Shown here: one piece after another, positions 7,597 to 14,385 of the stretch | Numbering within the stretch: the stretch's first letter is position 1 | How the letters are laid out: every line of letters begins with the position of its first letter | NCBI GenBank assembly: GCA_020723325.1 | Contig: DYJD01000027.1 | Coordinates: 35,678-99,677 of the forward strand | Direction: 5' to 3' | Length of the DNA: 64,000 nt | From: Desulfosudis oleivorans | GTDB taxonomy: Bacteria; Desulfobacterota; Desulfobacteria; Desulfobacterales; SURF-7 | Made by a program: the position numbers and the translations under genes | The notes under the pieces: generated by a model | Databases searched by the model: none | Seen by the model: only the letters and a program-made list of their open reading frames with translations | What the model was told of the DNA's origin: nothing

Positions 7597-7932
7597 ATGG
7601 AAACAACGCTTGACCAGATTAAAAGATATTCAGGTGGAAAAGATATCGCGGTGCTTGCCCCGCTTAATCATGATATCAATGATATATCGGTCTTTCTGCA
7701 TGGGGTGCCCTTGCCTGATAGTATTAGTAGGCAACCGTATACAAAAGACCCTGACCTCATGCCGATTCTGCATGAAATAAATGCCGCAAATGAAGGCGTT
7801 TTCAAGCGCATAAACATTGAGGGAATCCGGAGAAAACTGTTATATCTGAAATTCTTACAGAGTGGCGGAGCTTCGATTCATTTGTATTTAATCGAACCGG
7901 CAAAAGGATTTGGGCCGGAATTGGATGAATAA
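7597..7932 (+). CDS. Hypothetical small plasmid protein
   Basis: A 111-residue soluble protein of unknown function beginning METTLDQIKRYSGG. An upstream in-frame ATG at 7585 exists, but GGAGG at 7588-7592 is placed correctly only for the ATG at 7597. It follows the methyltransferase gene by 51 bases containing a hairpin, so it is in the same unit. No signal peptide, membrane segment or recognisable domain is visible. Confidence 0.65.
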   Translation: METTLDQIKRYSGGKDIAVLAPLNHDINDISVFLHGVPLPDSISRQPYTKDPDLMPILHEINAANEGVFKRINIEGIRRKLLYLKFLQSGGASIHLYLIEPAKGFGPELDE

Positions 7933-8009
7933 AAAAGAAAGCTCGCGACCTGGTGCAACGGCAAAGCGAGTCGAACCCCAAATTGATCGCAAAAGAAGGA
8001 AAACATAAA

Positions 8010-8115
8010 ATGAATATCACTACAGATAAAAGAAAGCCTAAAGGAACAATAAACCATAACCCAAAAGAAAAAAAAGTCAGCTTTTGAAGGCCTTGACGAA
8101 TTACCCATGGGCTAA
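8010..8115 (+). pseudogene. Small lysine-rich frame interrupted at an A8 run
   Basis: An ATG at 8010 with AGAAGGA upstream opens a frame of 25 residues (starting MNITTDKRKPKG) that stops at 8085-8087. A run of eight A just before the stop permits a one-base slip into a frame continuing SAFEGLDELPMG to a stop at 8113-8115. The longer product looks more like a real protein end. This could be a frameshifted gene, a sequencing indel in a homopolymer, or slippage-dependent expression. Confidence 0.35.
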
Positions 8116-8184
8116 TCGTTATTAGATACTTGAACTCTATGGCCCCGAGCCGAGACAGCCGAACAGTAAAGGAGAAATTTTGAA

Positions 8185-8349
8185 ATGAAAGCAAACGCGG
8201 AACATTTTTTTAAAGCCATTGAACATTGCTTGAAGTGCAGGTTTACAAAGGCGCAGGCTATGATAATGAGCCGTGGATTTTCGAGAAGAGGGTTTATTGA
8301 TGCCAGCGAAGGGTGCATGCATTACGCGCTGATGTTATTTGAAGGCTAA
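8185..8349 (+). CDS. Small hypothetical protein (54 residues)
   Basis: A short frame with GGAG at 8171-8174, ten bases before the ATG, and a TAA stop at 8347. The protein begins MKANAEHFFKAIEHCLKC and is weakly basic with three cysteines and a central amphipathic stretch. It is in the same direction as the preceding unit and directly before the hairpins that close it. Nothing in it identifies a function. The good ribosome site and the dense operon packing argue that it is real. Confidence 0.5.
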   Translation: MKANAEHFFKAIEHCLKCRFTKAQAMIMSRGFSRRGFIDASEGCMHYALMLFEG

Positions 8350-8399
8350 CCTGGTTGCAAAACGTGAAATGAGCCCCAGCAAAATCAGAAACCATAAAA

Positions 8400-8468
8400 C
8401 CCGGCTCGCTTGAGCCGGGTCATCCCCGCCCACCCACCCAGAGGAACCCGGCCGTATCCGGCCGGGTT
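8400..8468 (+). terminator. Two tandem terminator-like hairpins
   Basis: CCCGGCTC-GCTT-GAGCCGGG (8400-8419) is followed by AACCCGGCC/GGCCGGGTT (8445-8468) and then CCTTCTTTG. They close the transcription unit that began at 5552 and precede the next promoter cassette. A closely related hairpin is at 4366-4387. Confidence 0.55.
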
Positions 8469-8697
8469 CCTTCTTTGCTCAAGCTTAATTAAAAATATGG
8501 ACACCAAGACACCTGGATACCTGGACACCTAAATTACCAAATAGCAGGGCTATCGGACAAGCGGCGGGAGTTTGATCTTGTTACAAGGTAACTAATATTT
8601 CAGGAGCAGCAGAGAACAATATAGAAACAGCATAGGGACAGTATAGGTTGAAACTCATACCGGCAAAGCCAGGGGCTCTTACATGAAAACTGATTTT

Positions 8698-8806
8698 GGG
8701 CGTTGCGGCGCAAACTACGCGCCGCCGCTCTGCAGGGGCCAGGTCCCGGCAAACTACGCCGGGACTGGCGGCAAACTGCGCCGCCACCCCTGCGGCCGCT
8801 AACGCC
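8698..8806. repeat. Multi-hairpin repeat element R1, copy 3
   Basis: It has the same nested stems and AAACTAC, AAACTAC and AAACTGC loops as the copy at 4843. Arm 1 is perfect and arm 2 carries the one-base bulge seen in copy 1 (GGGACTGG instead of GGGACCTGG). Confidence 0.8.
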
Positions 8807-9404
8807 GTGGCTGCATCTCCCTCTGTACCATCGCCTTGGACGTTGTTTTACTAAGCTCCGAAGCAAGGACCTGGAAAATAATACAGCAGCAGGTTTTCAG
8901 CACTGCATTAGTTCGGGCTTACAGCACCGCGCATTATTGCTTGCGTTCCGCAATGCGTAATGAAAGCCACCAACGCCCATAAACCCAGGTGGGGCCTCCA
9001 TTGCCGTGCAAGATTGTAATGCCAAAGACCACAGGCCATTAATTTTTAGGTAAGCCGATAGTCACGTTCTTTATCATTTCAAAGGATATTGATTACAGTT
9101 TGACTACTTCAGCTCGGCTGTTAAAGAGAAAAAATAACCCGCAAAGGCCATTCCAGGGTAGCAAGGCAGCTATTGGGGGATAAGCCGCTTTAGGGCTATA
9201 TAGGAAAGTTATAGTTATTTTTATATGGTATATTTTTGGATATAGTTATTGCATTAATAATGAATCGATTCATTATATTATGAATATTTGGCCAACAATA
9301 AGTAATTGAATTTTTTGATAAAAATAAATTATAGCTATTTTATAACCAATTGTAAATATTATTTAAAACGTCTTAAAATATTAATAAAAATAATGCTTTT
9401 TTGC

Positions 9405-9433
9405 TTGACATATAATTACTAGTTAGCTATATT
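9405..9433 (+). promoter_or_regulatory. Sigma70-type promoter, cassette 3
   Basis: TTGACA (9405-9410), a 17-base spacer and TATATT (9428-9433). It drives the run of small genes from 9467. A short GGAGACA tandem repeat in the leader provides the ribosome-binding purines. Confidence 0.8.
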
Positions 9434-9466
9434 GTAATCAAAAAGACAGGAGACAGGAGACAGGAA

Positions 9467-9772
9467 ATGAGAAAAAGACAAATGCAAACGTACTGCACAC
9501 AAAATAATGGTGATTGTCGGACATGCGCACTAGTAAATCACGGCCGCGACTGCCGAAACAATCTGATTGCAAAACGTGAAGAGATTTGTGCATCATGTGG
9601 CCTGCCGGCGGATAATTGCAGGTGTGACAACCATATAGAAATTTTATCGAATTATTGCCAATGTGGAGAAGTGGTTTGGTGTTGTCCCGCGCATTCGCCA
9701 AATTATTATGCTTCTGATAGAGCTATTTATCTTGCTGCCCGTGCGAAAATAGCCGACCAAATACCTTTCTAA
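9467..9772 (+). CDS. Cysteine-rich small protein, probable zinc binder
   Basis: A 101-residue protein with 13 cysteines, several in paired arrangements (CASCGLPADNCRC, CQCGEVVWCC), and a nearby histidine (CPAH). This pattern suggests one or more structural zinc sites rather than disulfides, because there is no signal peptide. It is the first gene of the third cassette-driven unit. The specific family is not recognised; a DNA-, RNA- or protein-binding zinc ribbon is a reasonable guess. Confidence 0.65.
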   Translation: MRKRQMQTYCTQNNGDCRTCALVNHGRDCRNNLIAKREEICASCGLPADNCRCDNHIEILSNYCQCGEVVWCCPAHSPNYYASDRAIYLAARAKIADQIPF

Positions 9773-9787
9773 AAATGAGAGGGCAAC

Positions 9788-10159
9788 ATGGAAATTAAAT
9801 TCAGCCAAAAATACACCTTAACAAGGGAACATCCTGCATCACATTATGGTGCTGGAGTTCTGCTCGATACCGAAACCGGTATTGTTTACGGCCCGAGTGA
9901 TGTTTTGCCGCCTAATCCATTGGGCAGTAAAATGCTTGGCGTTGAAATTAAAGTAGAAGCTGGATATTTTATCGTTTCGAATGTATGCCATCCAACTGTT
10001 GCCTCTTTAAATCATCGATACTCGGGAGATCAATTGGGTTTCATACGCAGGTATCTTTCCCAAGATCCGTCCGGGCGCTTTGAATTGCCCGATAATGAAA
10101 CCCTCACTCAATATTGGCGAGAGGCGGAAGAAAGAAACGACGCGGAAAACAAGCTGTGA
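9788..10159 (+). CDS. Hypothetical protein
   Basis: A 123-residue soluble protein of unknown function. It starts 16 bases after the preceding stop with GAGAGGG upstream, so it is cotranscribed. The middle contains LLDTETGIVYGP and a Gly/Pro-rich stretch suggestive of a small beta-rich fold, and the C-terminus is highly charged. It has no signal peptide or recognised domain. Confidence 0.65.
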   Translation: MEIKFSQKYTLTREHPASHYGAGVLLDTETGIVYGPSDVLPPNPLGSKMLGVEIKVEAGYFIVSNVCHPTVASLNHRYSGDQLGFIRRYLSQDPSGRFELPDNETLTQYWREAEERNDAENKL

Positions 10160-10229
10160 AAAATGAACCGCAGCTCGAAAGTGCGCTGAAGAAACTTAAA
10201 ATTTTACTTCCGGCCCGAAGGAGATTCTT

Positions 10230-10760
10230 ATGCAGAAATTGAATCATATTCATCGGGGTGTAGTACGTGCGGCGATGAACGCCGATGGTTGGAAATTTGT
10301 TGGAGAATTCAATCGATATCCAGAAGAAAACGGCAGCTATGTTTTTGTTTCATCTGATTTTGATCCGAATGATTTGTACTCAGAAATCATGGTTTGTACG
10401 CTGTATGAAGATTATGGCGACATCGAGATCGGAGCAGTTCATGAGTTCAACAATGAATTCATTTATACGATTGTCTTTTTTCCCGGTTATAGTTTACTAG
10501 AAAAATTGACGGCCCGATATCCGCTGAGGGTTCCCCTGGGGCCTGAAAACGGCCCGGCTCAGCGATACATGGAAGAATACCAACGAGAGATTTTAAACGG
10601 CATGCGCGGATTCCCCTCGCAAGATGAATGGATTCATATTCAACAAAAATGTATCGAGGCTGCTGAAAGCAATAATTTTGAAAGATCCCAAAATTTATTT
10701 TTACCCCCTGGTATGACGTTACCAGCGCAGGAATTGAAAAATGAGCAACTATATTTCTGA
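10230..10760 (+). CDS. Hypothetical protein
   Basis: A 176-residue acidic soluble protein beginning MQKLNHIHRGVVRAAM, with GAAGGAG seven bases before the ATG. No motif that I recognise. It contains many aromatic and acidic residues in the first 90 positions and an amphipathic helix around QRYMEEYQREILNGM. Its end overlaps the start of the next gene by 20 bases, indicating translational coupling. It is part of the 9405-driven unit of plasmid genes. Confidence 0.65.
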   Translation: MQKLNHIHRGVVRAAMNADGWKFVGEFNRYPEENGSYVFVSSDFDPNDLYSEIMVCTLYEDYGDIEIGAVHEFNNEFIYTIVFFPGYSLLEKLTARYPLRVPLGPENGPAQRYMEEYQREILNGMRGFPSQDEWIHIQQKCIEAAESNNFERSQNLFLPPGMTLPAQELKNEQLYF

Positions 10761-10983
10761 CTGGCCCAATAACACGGAATCGGCCCGCAAATGGGCTGAT
10801 GGCTGGGTGAAGAACGCGGAAGAAACCGGAAATATATTTCCAGCTCAATGTATAAACAAGTGCGCCAAAGCCTTTAAAAAGCGTTTTTGTACAAACGGGA
10901 TATGGGTACCTGGGGCTGAAGCTGTTTTTGAAATGCTACAGGACAAGGCCTGGGCCGCGGCACAAAAGGCGGACGAATACTAG
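10741..10983 (+). CDS. Hypothetical small protein
   Basis: An 80-residue soluble protein starting MSNYISDWPNNTESARKWAD and overlapping the previous gene by 20 bases. It is rich in Trp, Ala and Lys, with two cysteines in the segment CINKCAKAFKKRFC. It ends the closely packed part of the unit. No family is recognised. Confidence 0.6.
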   Translation: MSNYISDWPNNTESARKWADGWVKNAEETGNIFPAQCINKCAKAFKKRFCTNGIWVPGAEAVFEMLQDKAWAAAQKADEY

Positions 10984-11101
10984 TTGTAGTATATTACTAT
11001 GAAATGATTTGATATTGGTCTTTCTTCTGAAAAATTAGGCCATCAAGCTCGGTTTCGAAGAATTAGAATAACAACGATTGGACAAAACGACAGCAATGTG
11101 A

Positions 11102-11120
11102 TTTGTTACAAAGTAACAAA
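11102..11120. promoter_or_regulatory. Palindrome TTTGTTAC-AAA-GTAACAAA (site 4)
   Basis: A perfect 8-base-arm inverted repeat with a 3-base centre, differing from the sites at 874, 4727 and 8580 only in the central base. It is 30 bases upstream of the gene at 11150, so it may be the operator of the small-gene run 11150-12239, although no strong -35/-10 pair is obvious here. Confidence 0.5.
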
Positions 11121-11149
11121 CTCCTCATGACAAAAAACAATTTAGAAGA

Positions 11150-11326
11150 ATGAATATGGGTTCAAATGCGGCTGCTGTTAAGATGCAAGCAGAGACAGCC
11201 TGGGAAAACCGAAAGAATTTTATTTGTCAGGCGCTTGAGCTTAAAGATCCGATTCTGATTGTCGCCGGACCGACCGGCAGGCTATGGGATTGGATGCGAA
11301 AGGGGATTGCTGATGAGAAGAAATAA
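11150..11326 (+). CDS. Small hypothetical protein (58 residues)
   Basis: A frame beginning MNMGSNAAAVKMQAETAWEN with AGAAG upstream. Its stop overlaps the start of the next gene (ATG at 11313). It contains a hydrophobic-Gly segment DPILIVAGPTGRLWDWM. The overlap and codon pattern support it as a real gene. Function unknown. Confidence 0.5.
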   Translation: MNMGSNAAAVKMQAETAWENRKNFICQALELKDPILIVAGPTGRLWDWMRKGIADEKK

Positions 11327-11501
11327 TTTCTGCGAATCAATAACTGTCTATCGCTGTGCGGCGGCCGATGAGGACGAAATGAAAAAGTGTAATTTTTTTG
11401 AGTCTGCCGAAGATGGCGGGCATTGCGGAAATGCGATGGAGATTATTCCAGGCATGATAAGATGCCATTCAAAACGGGCGCAAAAGAATTCAATGGCGTG
11501 A
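11313..11501 (+). CDS. Small cysteine-containing protein (62 residues)
   Basis: It starts at an ATG inside the end of the preceding gene, with GGGG ten bases upstream, and reads MRRNNFCESITVYRCAAADE. Five cysteines plus a histidine could bind a metal ion. A longer in-frame extension upstream has no ribosome site and is not favoured. The function is not recognised; it belongs to the block of small plasmid genes. Confidence 0.5.
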   Translation: MRRNNFCESITVYRCAAADEDEMKKCNFFESAEDGGHCGNAMEIIPGMIRCHSKRAQKNSMA

Positions 11502-11523
11502 ATAAAAATAAGGGAAGAGCGTG

Positions 11524-11754
11524 ATGGACCGATCAGTTTTTGAACAGAATATGAATTATGCGAAGACGATGCATTCGATCGGTGAACAGAGTGAATACTG
11601 GAATGGATACATGCGTGGTTTGCGCCGCCGATACCATGGAGAGAATTTTGGCACGGAAGAGGAGCACCAACTTTGGCTGACGGCCAATGGTGACGATACT
11701 CATGACCAGCGGTCAGCCGGATATAAAGTCTGTTATTTCGGCCCTTGGCGATAG
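11524..11754 (+). CDS. Hypothetical plasmid protein
   Basis: A 76-residue soluble protein. The GTG at 11521 directly precedes the ATG at 11524, and GGAAG at 11510-11516 fits the ATG best. The central segment YWNGYMRGLRRRYHGENFG, then TEEEHQLWL, resembles small proteins often seen on plasmids and integrative elements, but no function is known to me. Its stop lies 50 bases before the next start. Confidence 0.6.
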   Translation: MDRSVFEQNMNYAKTMHSIGEQSEYWNGYMRGLRRRYHGENFGTEEEHQLWLTANGDDTHDQRSAGYKVCYFGPWR

Positions 11755-11804
11755 GTCGATTTTCCGGTATTTCAACTCTGAAAAATGCAAAGGGCGGTCC
11801 CCCC

Positions 11805-12239
11805 ATGACGGATATAATTCACATTAAAAATAATGGGCAAGAAATTGTTGAAACAAATTATTACGATACGCCGAACGCCAGGGCGGGCTATTTTTATTTG
11901 AGCACGAACGCTGGCTGTTTTCGTTTATTGGTGCCGGATTCTCAATTATCGGTTTTGAGCGAATTGAGCACCGGCAGGGAAATAATTATTTCACGAGGTC
12001 CATGGCCTGAGCAGAGAAAGAAAGATGCTTTAGAATTGTTATTTGAAGATGACTCGGATAATCCTTTTTCGTTGCATATTTTACCAGAGCAGTGTGATCG
12101 ATTGCCGGAAAAGAAGGACGCAGGGAAAAGATGGTTGTTTTCCGTTTGGTCTCGAACCGGAAAACATTTTGAAGCCCCCTGTTATTATCGACAGGTTAAA
12201 AAATTGCCTTGGCTAAAGCCTTATACCGGTCAAAGGTAA
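11805..12239 (+). CDS. Conserved hypothetical plasmid protein
   Basis: A 144-residue soluble protein. An open frame extends back to 11745, but the ATG at 11805 after AGGGCGG begins the conserved-looking segment MTDIIHIKNNGQEIVETNYY. The motif ETNYYDTPNARAGYFYLSTN followed by FRLLVPD resembles a plasmid-associated protein family of unknown function. No membrane segment is present. It is the last gene before the first direct repeat R3. Confidence 0.65.
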   Translation: MTDIIHIKNNGQEIVETNYYDTPNARAGYFYLSTNAGCFRLLVPDSQLSVLSELSTGREIIISRGPWPEQRKKDALELLFEDDSDNPFSLHILPEQCDRLPEKKDAGKRWLFSVWSRTGKHFEAPCYYRQVKKLPWLKPYTGQR

Positions 12240-12267
12240 TTGTAAAATGCGGCAACGGGGTAAAGAT

Positions 12268-12412
12268 TTATTTGGTGCGGAGTTCGGTCTAGTGTCCCCG
12301 CGCTGGGGAATCTCAATAATTCCCTAGAGCGGGGACACGGTGGGGCAGGTACAGCCTAAAAATTTGTTTTCGGGAGAGGCCCCGCGAAGCGGGAAAATTT
12401 TCTATCGATTTT
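12268..12412. repeat. Direct repeat R3, left copy, with nested hairpins
   Basis: About 144 bases repeated at 13405-13547 with few changes. It contains a long hairpin GTGTCCCCGC (12292-12301)/GCGGGGACAC (12329-12338) with an inner GGGAAT/ATTCCC stem, and a second small hairpin CCCGC-GAA-GCGGG followed by AAAATTTT. The two copies exactly bracket the gene at 12442-13350. Confidence 0.8.
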
Positions 12413-12441
12413 TCAACATTGTTCAAGATCGGCCAAGGGCT

Positions 12442-13350
12442 ATGATTTCCATATCGAATCTTTATTCCAAATTCCAAAAGCTCGGCCTTGTTGAGGCTGC
12501 GGTGAAAATCCAACCGCCGCAACACGCCGGAGGCTATATCCTGATAAAATCCGGTATGGATCATCATGCCCCAACTCTCGGGTTGCTCAACATTGCCACA
12601 AGTTTTGTTACCTGGTGGCAATGCCGTCAAAGAACAGTCTGGCGAATAACTCCACTGACAGCCGAGTACATCCGATCAGTGAATCTAACATTCCTGCCAG
12701 AAACATCTCCGCCTTCGTGGACCGGAAATGCCATTCTGATTGAATCCACCAGACCGGAAAAGCCCCTATTCGATGACGTCTTTTCCATGGCCTGCTATCG
12801 GATTCCGGATATGACCGGCCGCGATCGATATTTTTTTATTCTGCTTTCATATCCAGACGGGGTTATGGTTTTTTCCATTGCCACGGATCTTTTTAGGATC
12901 AATCAGAAAATGGCTGAGTCCGGAGAAATGTTCATGCCTGGATGGATTGATGACACCGGTCTGGATTTAGATAGGTCAGTTCCCCGGGAAAAAAAGCAAA
13001 CGGCATACAACGCCATTCGATTTGTTTTCGCCTTCAGTTATTATGTGGATTCTCCGGCCAGGATGATAATGACCATTGAACCCGGGCCGCCGGTTAAAAA
13101 TGAGAGAGGGAAGGTCGTCAAGAAAGACGGACAACCAACCTCCCAGTGGCGGTATGTGACGGCCCAGATCGTCAAAAAGGCAGACCTACCGAAGGAAGAA
13201 CGTCCCCTTGATAAATCAAACCTATCTTTGGAGCCAGTCCTTGTTGTTCCCCATATTCGTCGGCGAGGCGATAAAATCATCATCGTAGATCAACATGATT
13301 CTCATCGGTGGAAAAATCCAGAAAAGATCGCATCTAAAATTTCGATATGA
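12442..13350 (+). CDS. Unknown protein with possible AcrVA2-family resemblance
   Basis: A 302-residue soluble protein. A GTG-started extension to 12340 would translate through the repeat R3, so the ATG at 12442 (AAGGG upstream) is preferred. From memory, the order of features resembles AcrVA2, an anti-CRISPR protein against Cas12a. These are a helical segment with TWWQCRQRTVWRI, a strand block with ILIESTRP, a late helix NAIRFVFAFSYYVDSPARM, and a C-terminal PHIRRRG before a His/Trp-rich tail. AcrVA2 homologues are known on many plasmids. This is a hypothesis from motif order only, and no alignment was run. It is otherwise a hypothetical plasmid protein forming a cassette between two direct repeats. 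Confidence 0.5.
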   Translation: MISISNLYSKFQKLGLVEAAVKIQPPQHAGGYILIKSGMDHHAPTLGLLNIATSFVTWWQCRQRTVWRITPLTAEYIRSVNLTFLPETSPPSWTGNAILIESTRPEKPLFDDVFSMACYRIPDMTGRDRYFFILLSYPDGVMVFSIATDLFRINQKMAESGEMFMPGWIDDTGLDLDRSVPREKKQTAYNAIRFVFAFSYYVDSPARMIMTIEPGPPVKNERGKVVKKDGQPTSQWRYVTAQIVKKADLPKEERPLDKSNLSLEPVLVVPHIRRRGDKIIIVDQHDSHRWKNPEKIASKISI

Positions 13351-13404
13351 AGTATGGGTAAAAAATAGTTGCGTGCTTTCGGAAAGCGGCAAAGGTTTTA
13401 TGAG

Positions 13405-13547
13405 TTATTTGGTGCGGAGTTCGGCCTAGTGTCCCCGCGCTGGGGAATCTCAATAATTCCATAGAGCGGGGACACGGGGGGGCAGGTACAGCCTAAAAAT
13501 TTGCTTTTTGGGGAGGCCCCGCGAAGCGGGAAAATTTTCTATCGTTT
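13405..13547. repeat. Direct repeat R3, right copy
   Basis: The second copy of 12268-12412, again with the GTGTCCCCGC/GCGGGGACAC hairpin (13429-13475) and the CCCGC-GAA-GCGGG hairpin. It is in the same orientation, so recombination between copies would delete the enclosed gene. Confidence 0.8.
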
Positions 13548-13611
13548 TTTTGGCTTTGTTTAAGCTCAGCTTCGGCATTATCCTTAATTTTCAGTGATGC
13601 GTTTTATTGTT

Positions 13612-13868
13612 TGCAGCCATTTTGCGCCCCGCCTCCCTGCCTAAACATTTGCAATAGAACCTCGGCTTTTAAATCTAGTAGATCGCGAACTCGCCGGCAT
13701 GGCCCACCCTGCAAAGGCTGCCTTTATTCCATACAACAATCCTTCGCAAACCAGGCATTACAGCATTTATCGTTCCCACGCCCCGGCAGGCGCAAAATGG
13801 CTGCAACAGGGAGTTCCGTCTAAAATTTTGATTTCGCTGCGCTGGCTATTTTGCGCGGGGCCGCGCTT
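13612..13868. repeat. Dispersed repeat R2, copy 2
   Basis: Related to 4078-4330. The 16-base arms TGCAGCCATTTTGCGC (13612-13627) and their exact complement (13790-13805) are intact. It ends at the stop of the traD-like gene on the other strand. No gene is seen in it. Confidence 0.7.
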
Positions 13869-13869
13869 T

Positions 13870-14178
13870 TTACCCATTCACGGCCTCTGAAACTTTTTCA
13901 AGGTTATCCACAGGCTCGTTATTCGGTGTATCCTTATCATCCTCTATGATACCAAACAATTCTTTATCATGCTTTCGAGTTAAATACGGTTTTAGTAATT
14001 TAGCGAGTTCCTTTTCCCGTCCTTTATATTTTTGTAACAAGTATGCTCCGGCGAGGATCTTGCGCCTGGTATCGCGTTTTTCTTCTTCTTTTCGCTCTTT
14101 GGCTTTCATGTTTGCGATTTGGGCTTCCAACTGTTTTTTCTTTTCAAGTAGCTTATCTACCTTTGATTTTTCAGTCAT
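13870..14178 (-). CDS. TraD-like conjugal transfer accessory protein
   Basis: A 102-residue, highly charged protein resembling the small TraD of Agrobacterium/Rhizobium-type (MOBQ) transfer systems. The Lys/Glu-rich N-terminal coiled coil (KLLEKKKQLEAQIANMKAKE) is followed by the conserved KRDTRRKILAGAYLL block. Such proteins are encoded divergently from traA across the oriT and are thought to assist relaxosome assembly. The ATG at 14178 has GGAGAA upstream; the longer open frame to 14361 crosses the oriT and is not favoured. It shares its upstream region with the relaxase gene. Confidence 0.75.
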   Translation of the reverse strand: MTEKSKVDKLLEKKKQLEAQIANMKAKERKEEEKRDTRRKILAGAYLLQKYKGREKELAKLLKPYLTRKHDKELFGIIEDDKDTPNNEPVDNLEKVSEAVNG

Positions 14179-14280
14179 ATTTTCTCCATGGAATGAGGTA
14201 ACAAGATAGTATCGCGGATAAAATACTTGACTTTGGGAAAAAAATCCACGAAAATTTAAAGCGAGGGTAAAGGGAAAAAC

Positions 14281-14345
14281 AATCGGGTGCCGAGGCGACC
14301 CGAAGCAGAGCAAGGGCGCACTTATAGGTTGCAAGCAACCCATAC
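14281..14345. other. oriT: Origin of transfer (oriT) with MOBQ-type nic motif
   Basis: In the gap between divergent traD-like and traA genes lies AAGGGCGCACTTATA (14312-14326), which closely matches the nic-region core of MOBQ origins (RSF1010 and Ti-plasmid type, AAGGGCGCAATTATA). It is flanked by an imperfect inverted repeat (TCGGGTGCC/GGCGACCCGA, 14283-14303) and by TATAGGTTGC-AA-GCAACCCATA (14323-14344). Position, core and flanking repeats agree with an oriT nicked by the TraA relaxase. Confidence 0.8.
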
Positions 14346-14385
14346 TAACAGAATCGGCCATATCGGCCTACCATCTTGGATAAGA

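Larger units (their letters stand above)
8551..9450. repeat. Duplicated ~900-bp promoter cassette, copy B
   Basis: Near-identical to 4697-5597, with the palindrome (8580-8592), the R1 element (8698-8806), the conserved 400-base stretch, a perfect 16-base palindrome AATGAATCGATTCATT (9259-9274) and the promoter at 9405-9433. The copies diverge abruptly after the promoter: the leader hairpin of the other two cassettes is absent here. No gene is visible inside. Confidence 0.85.
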
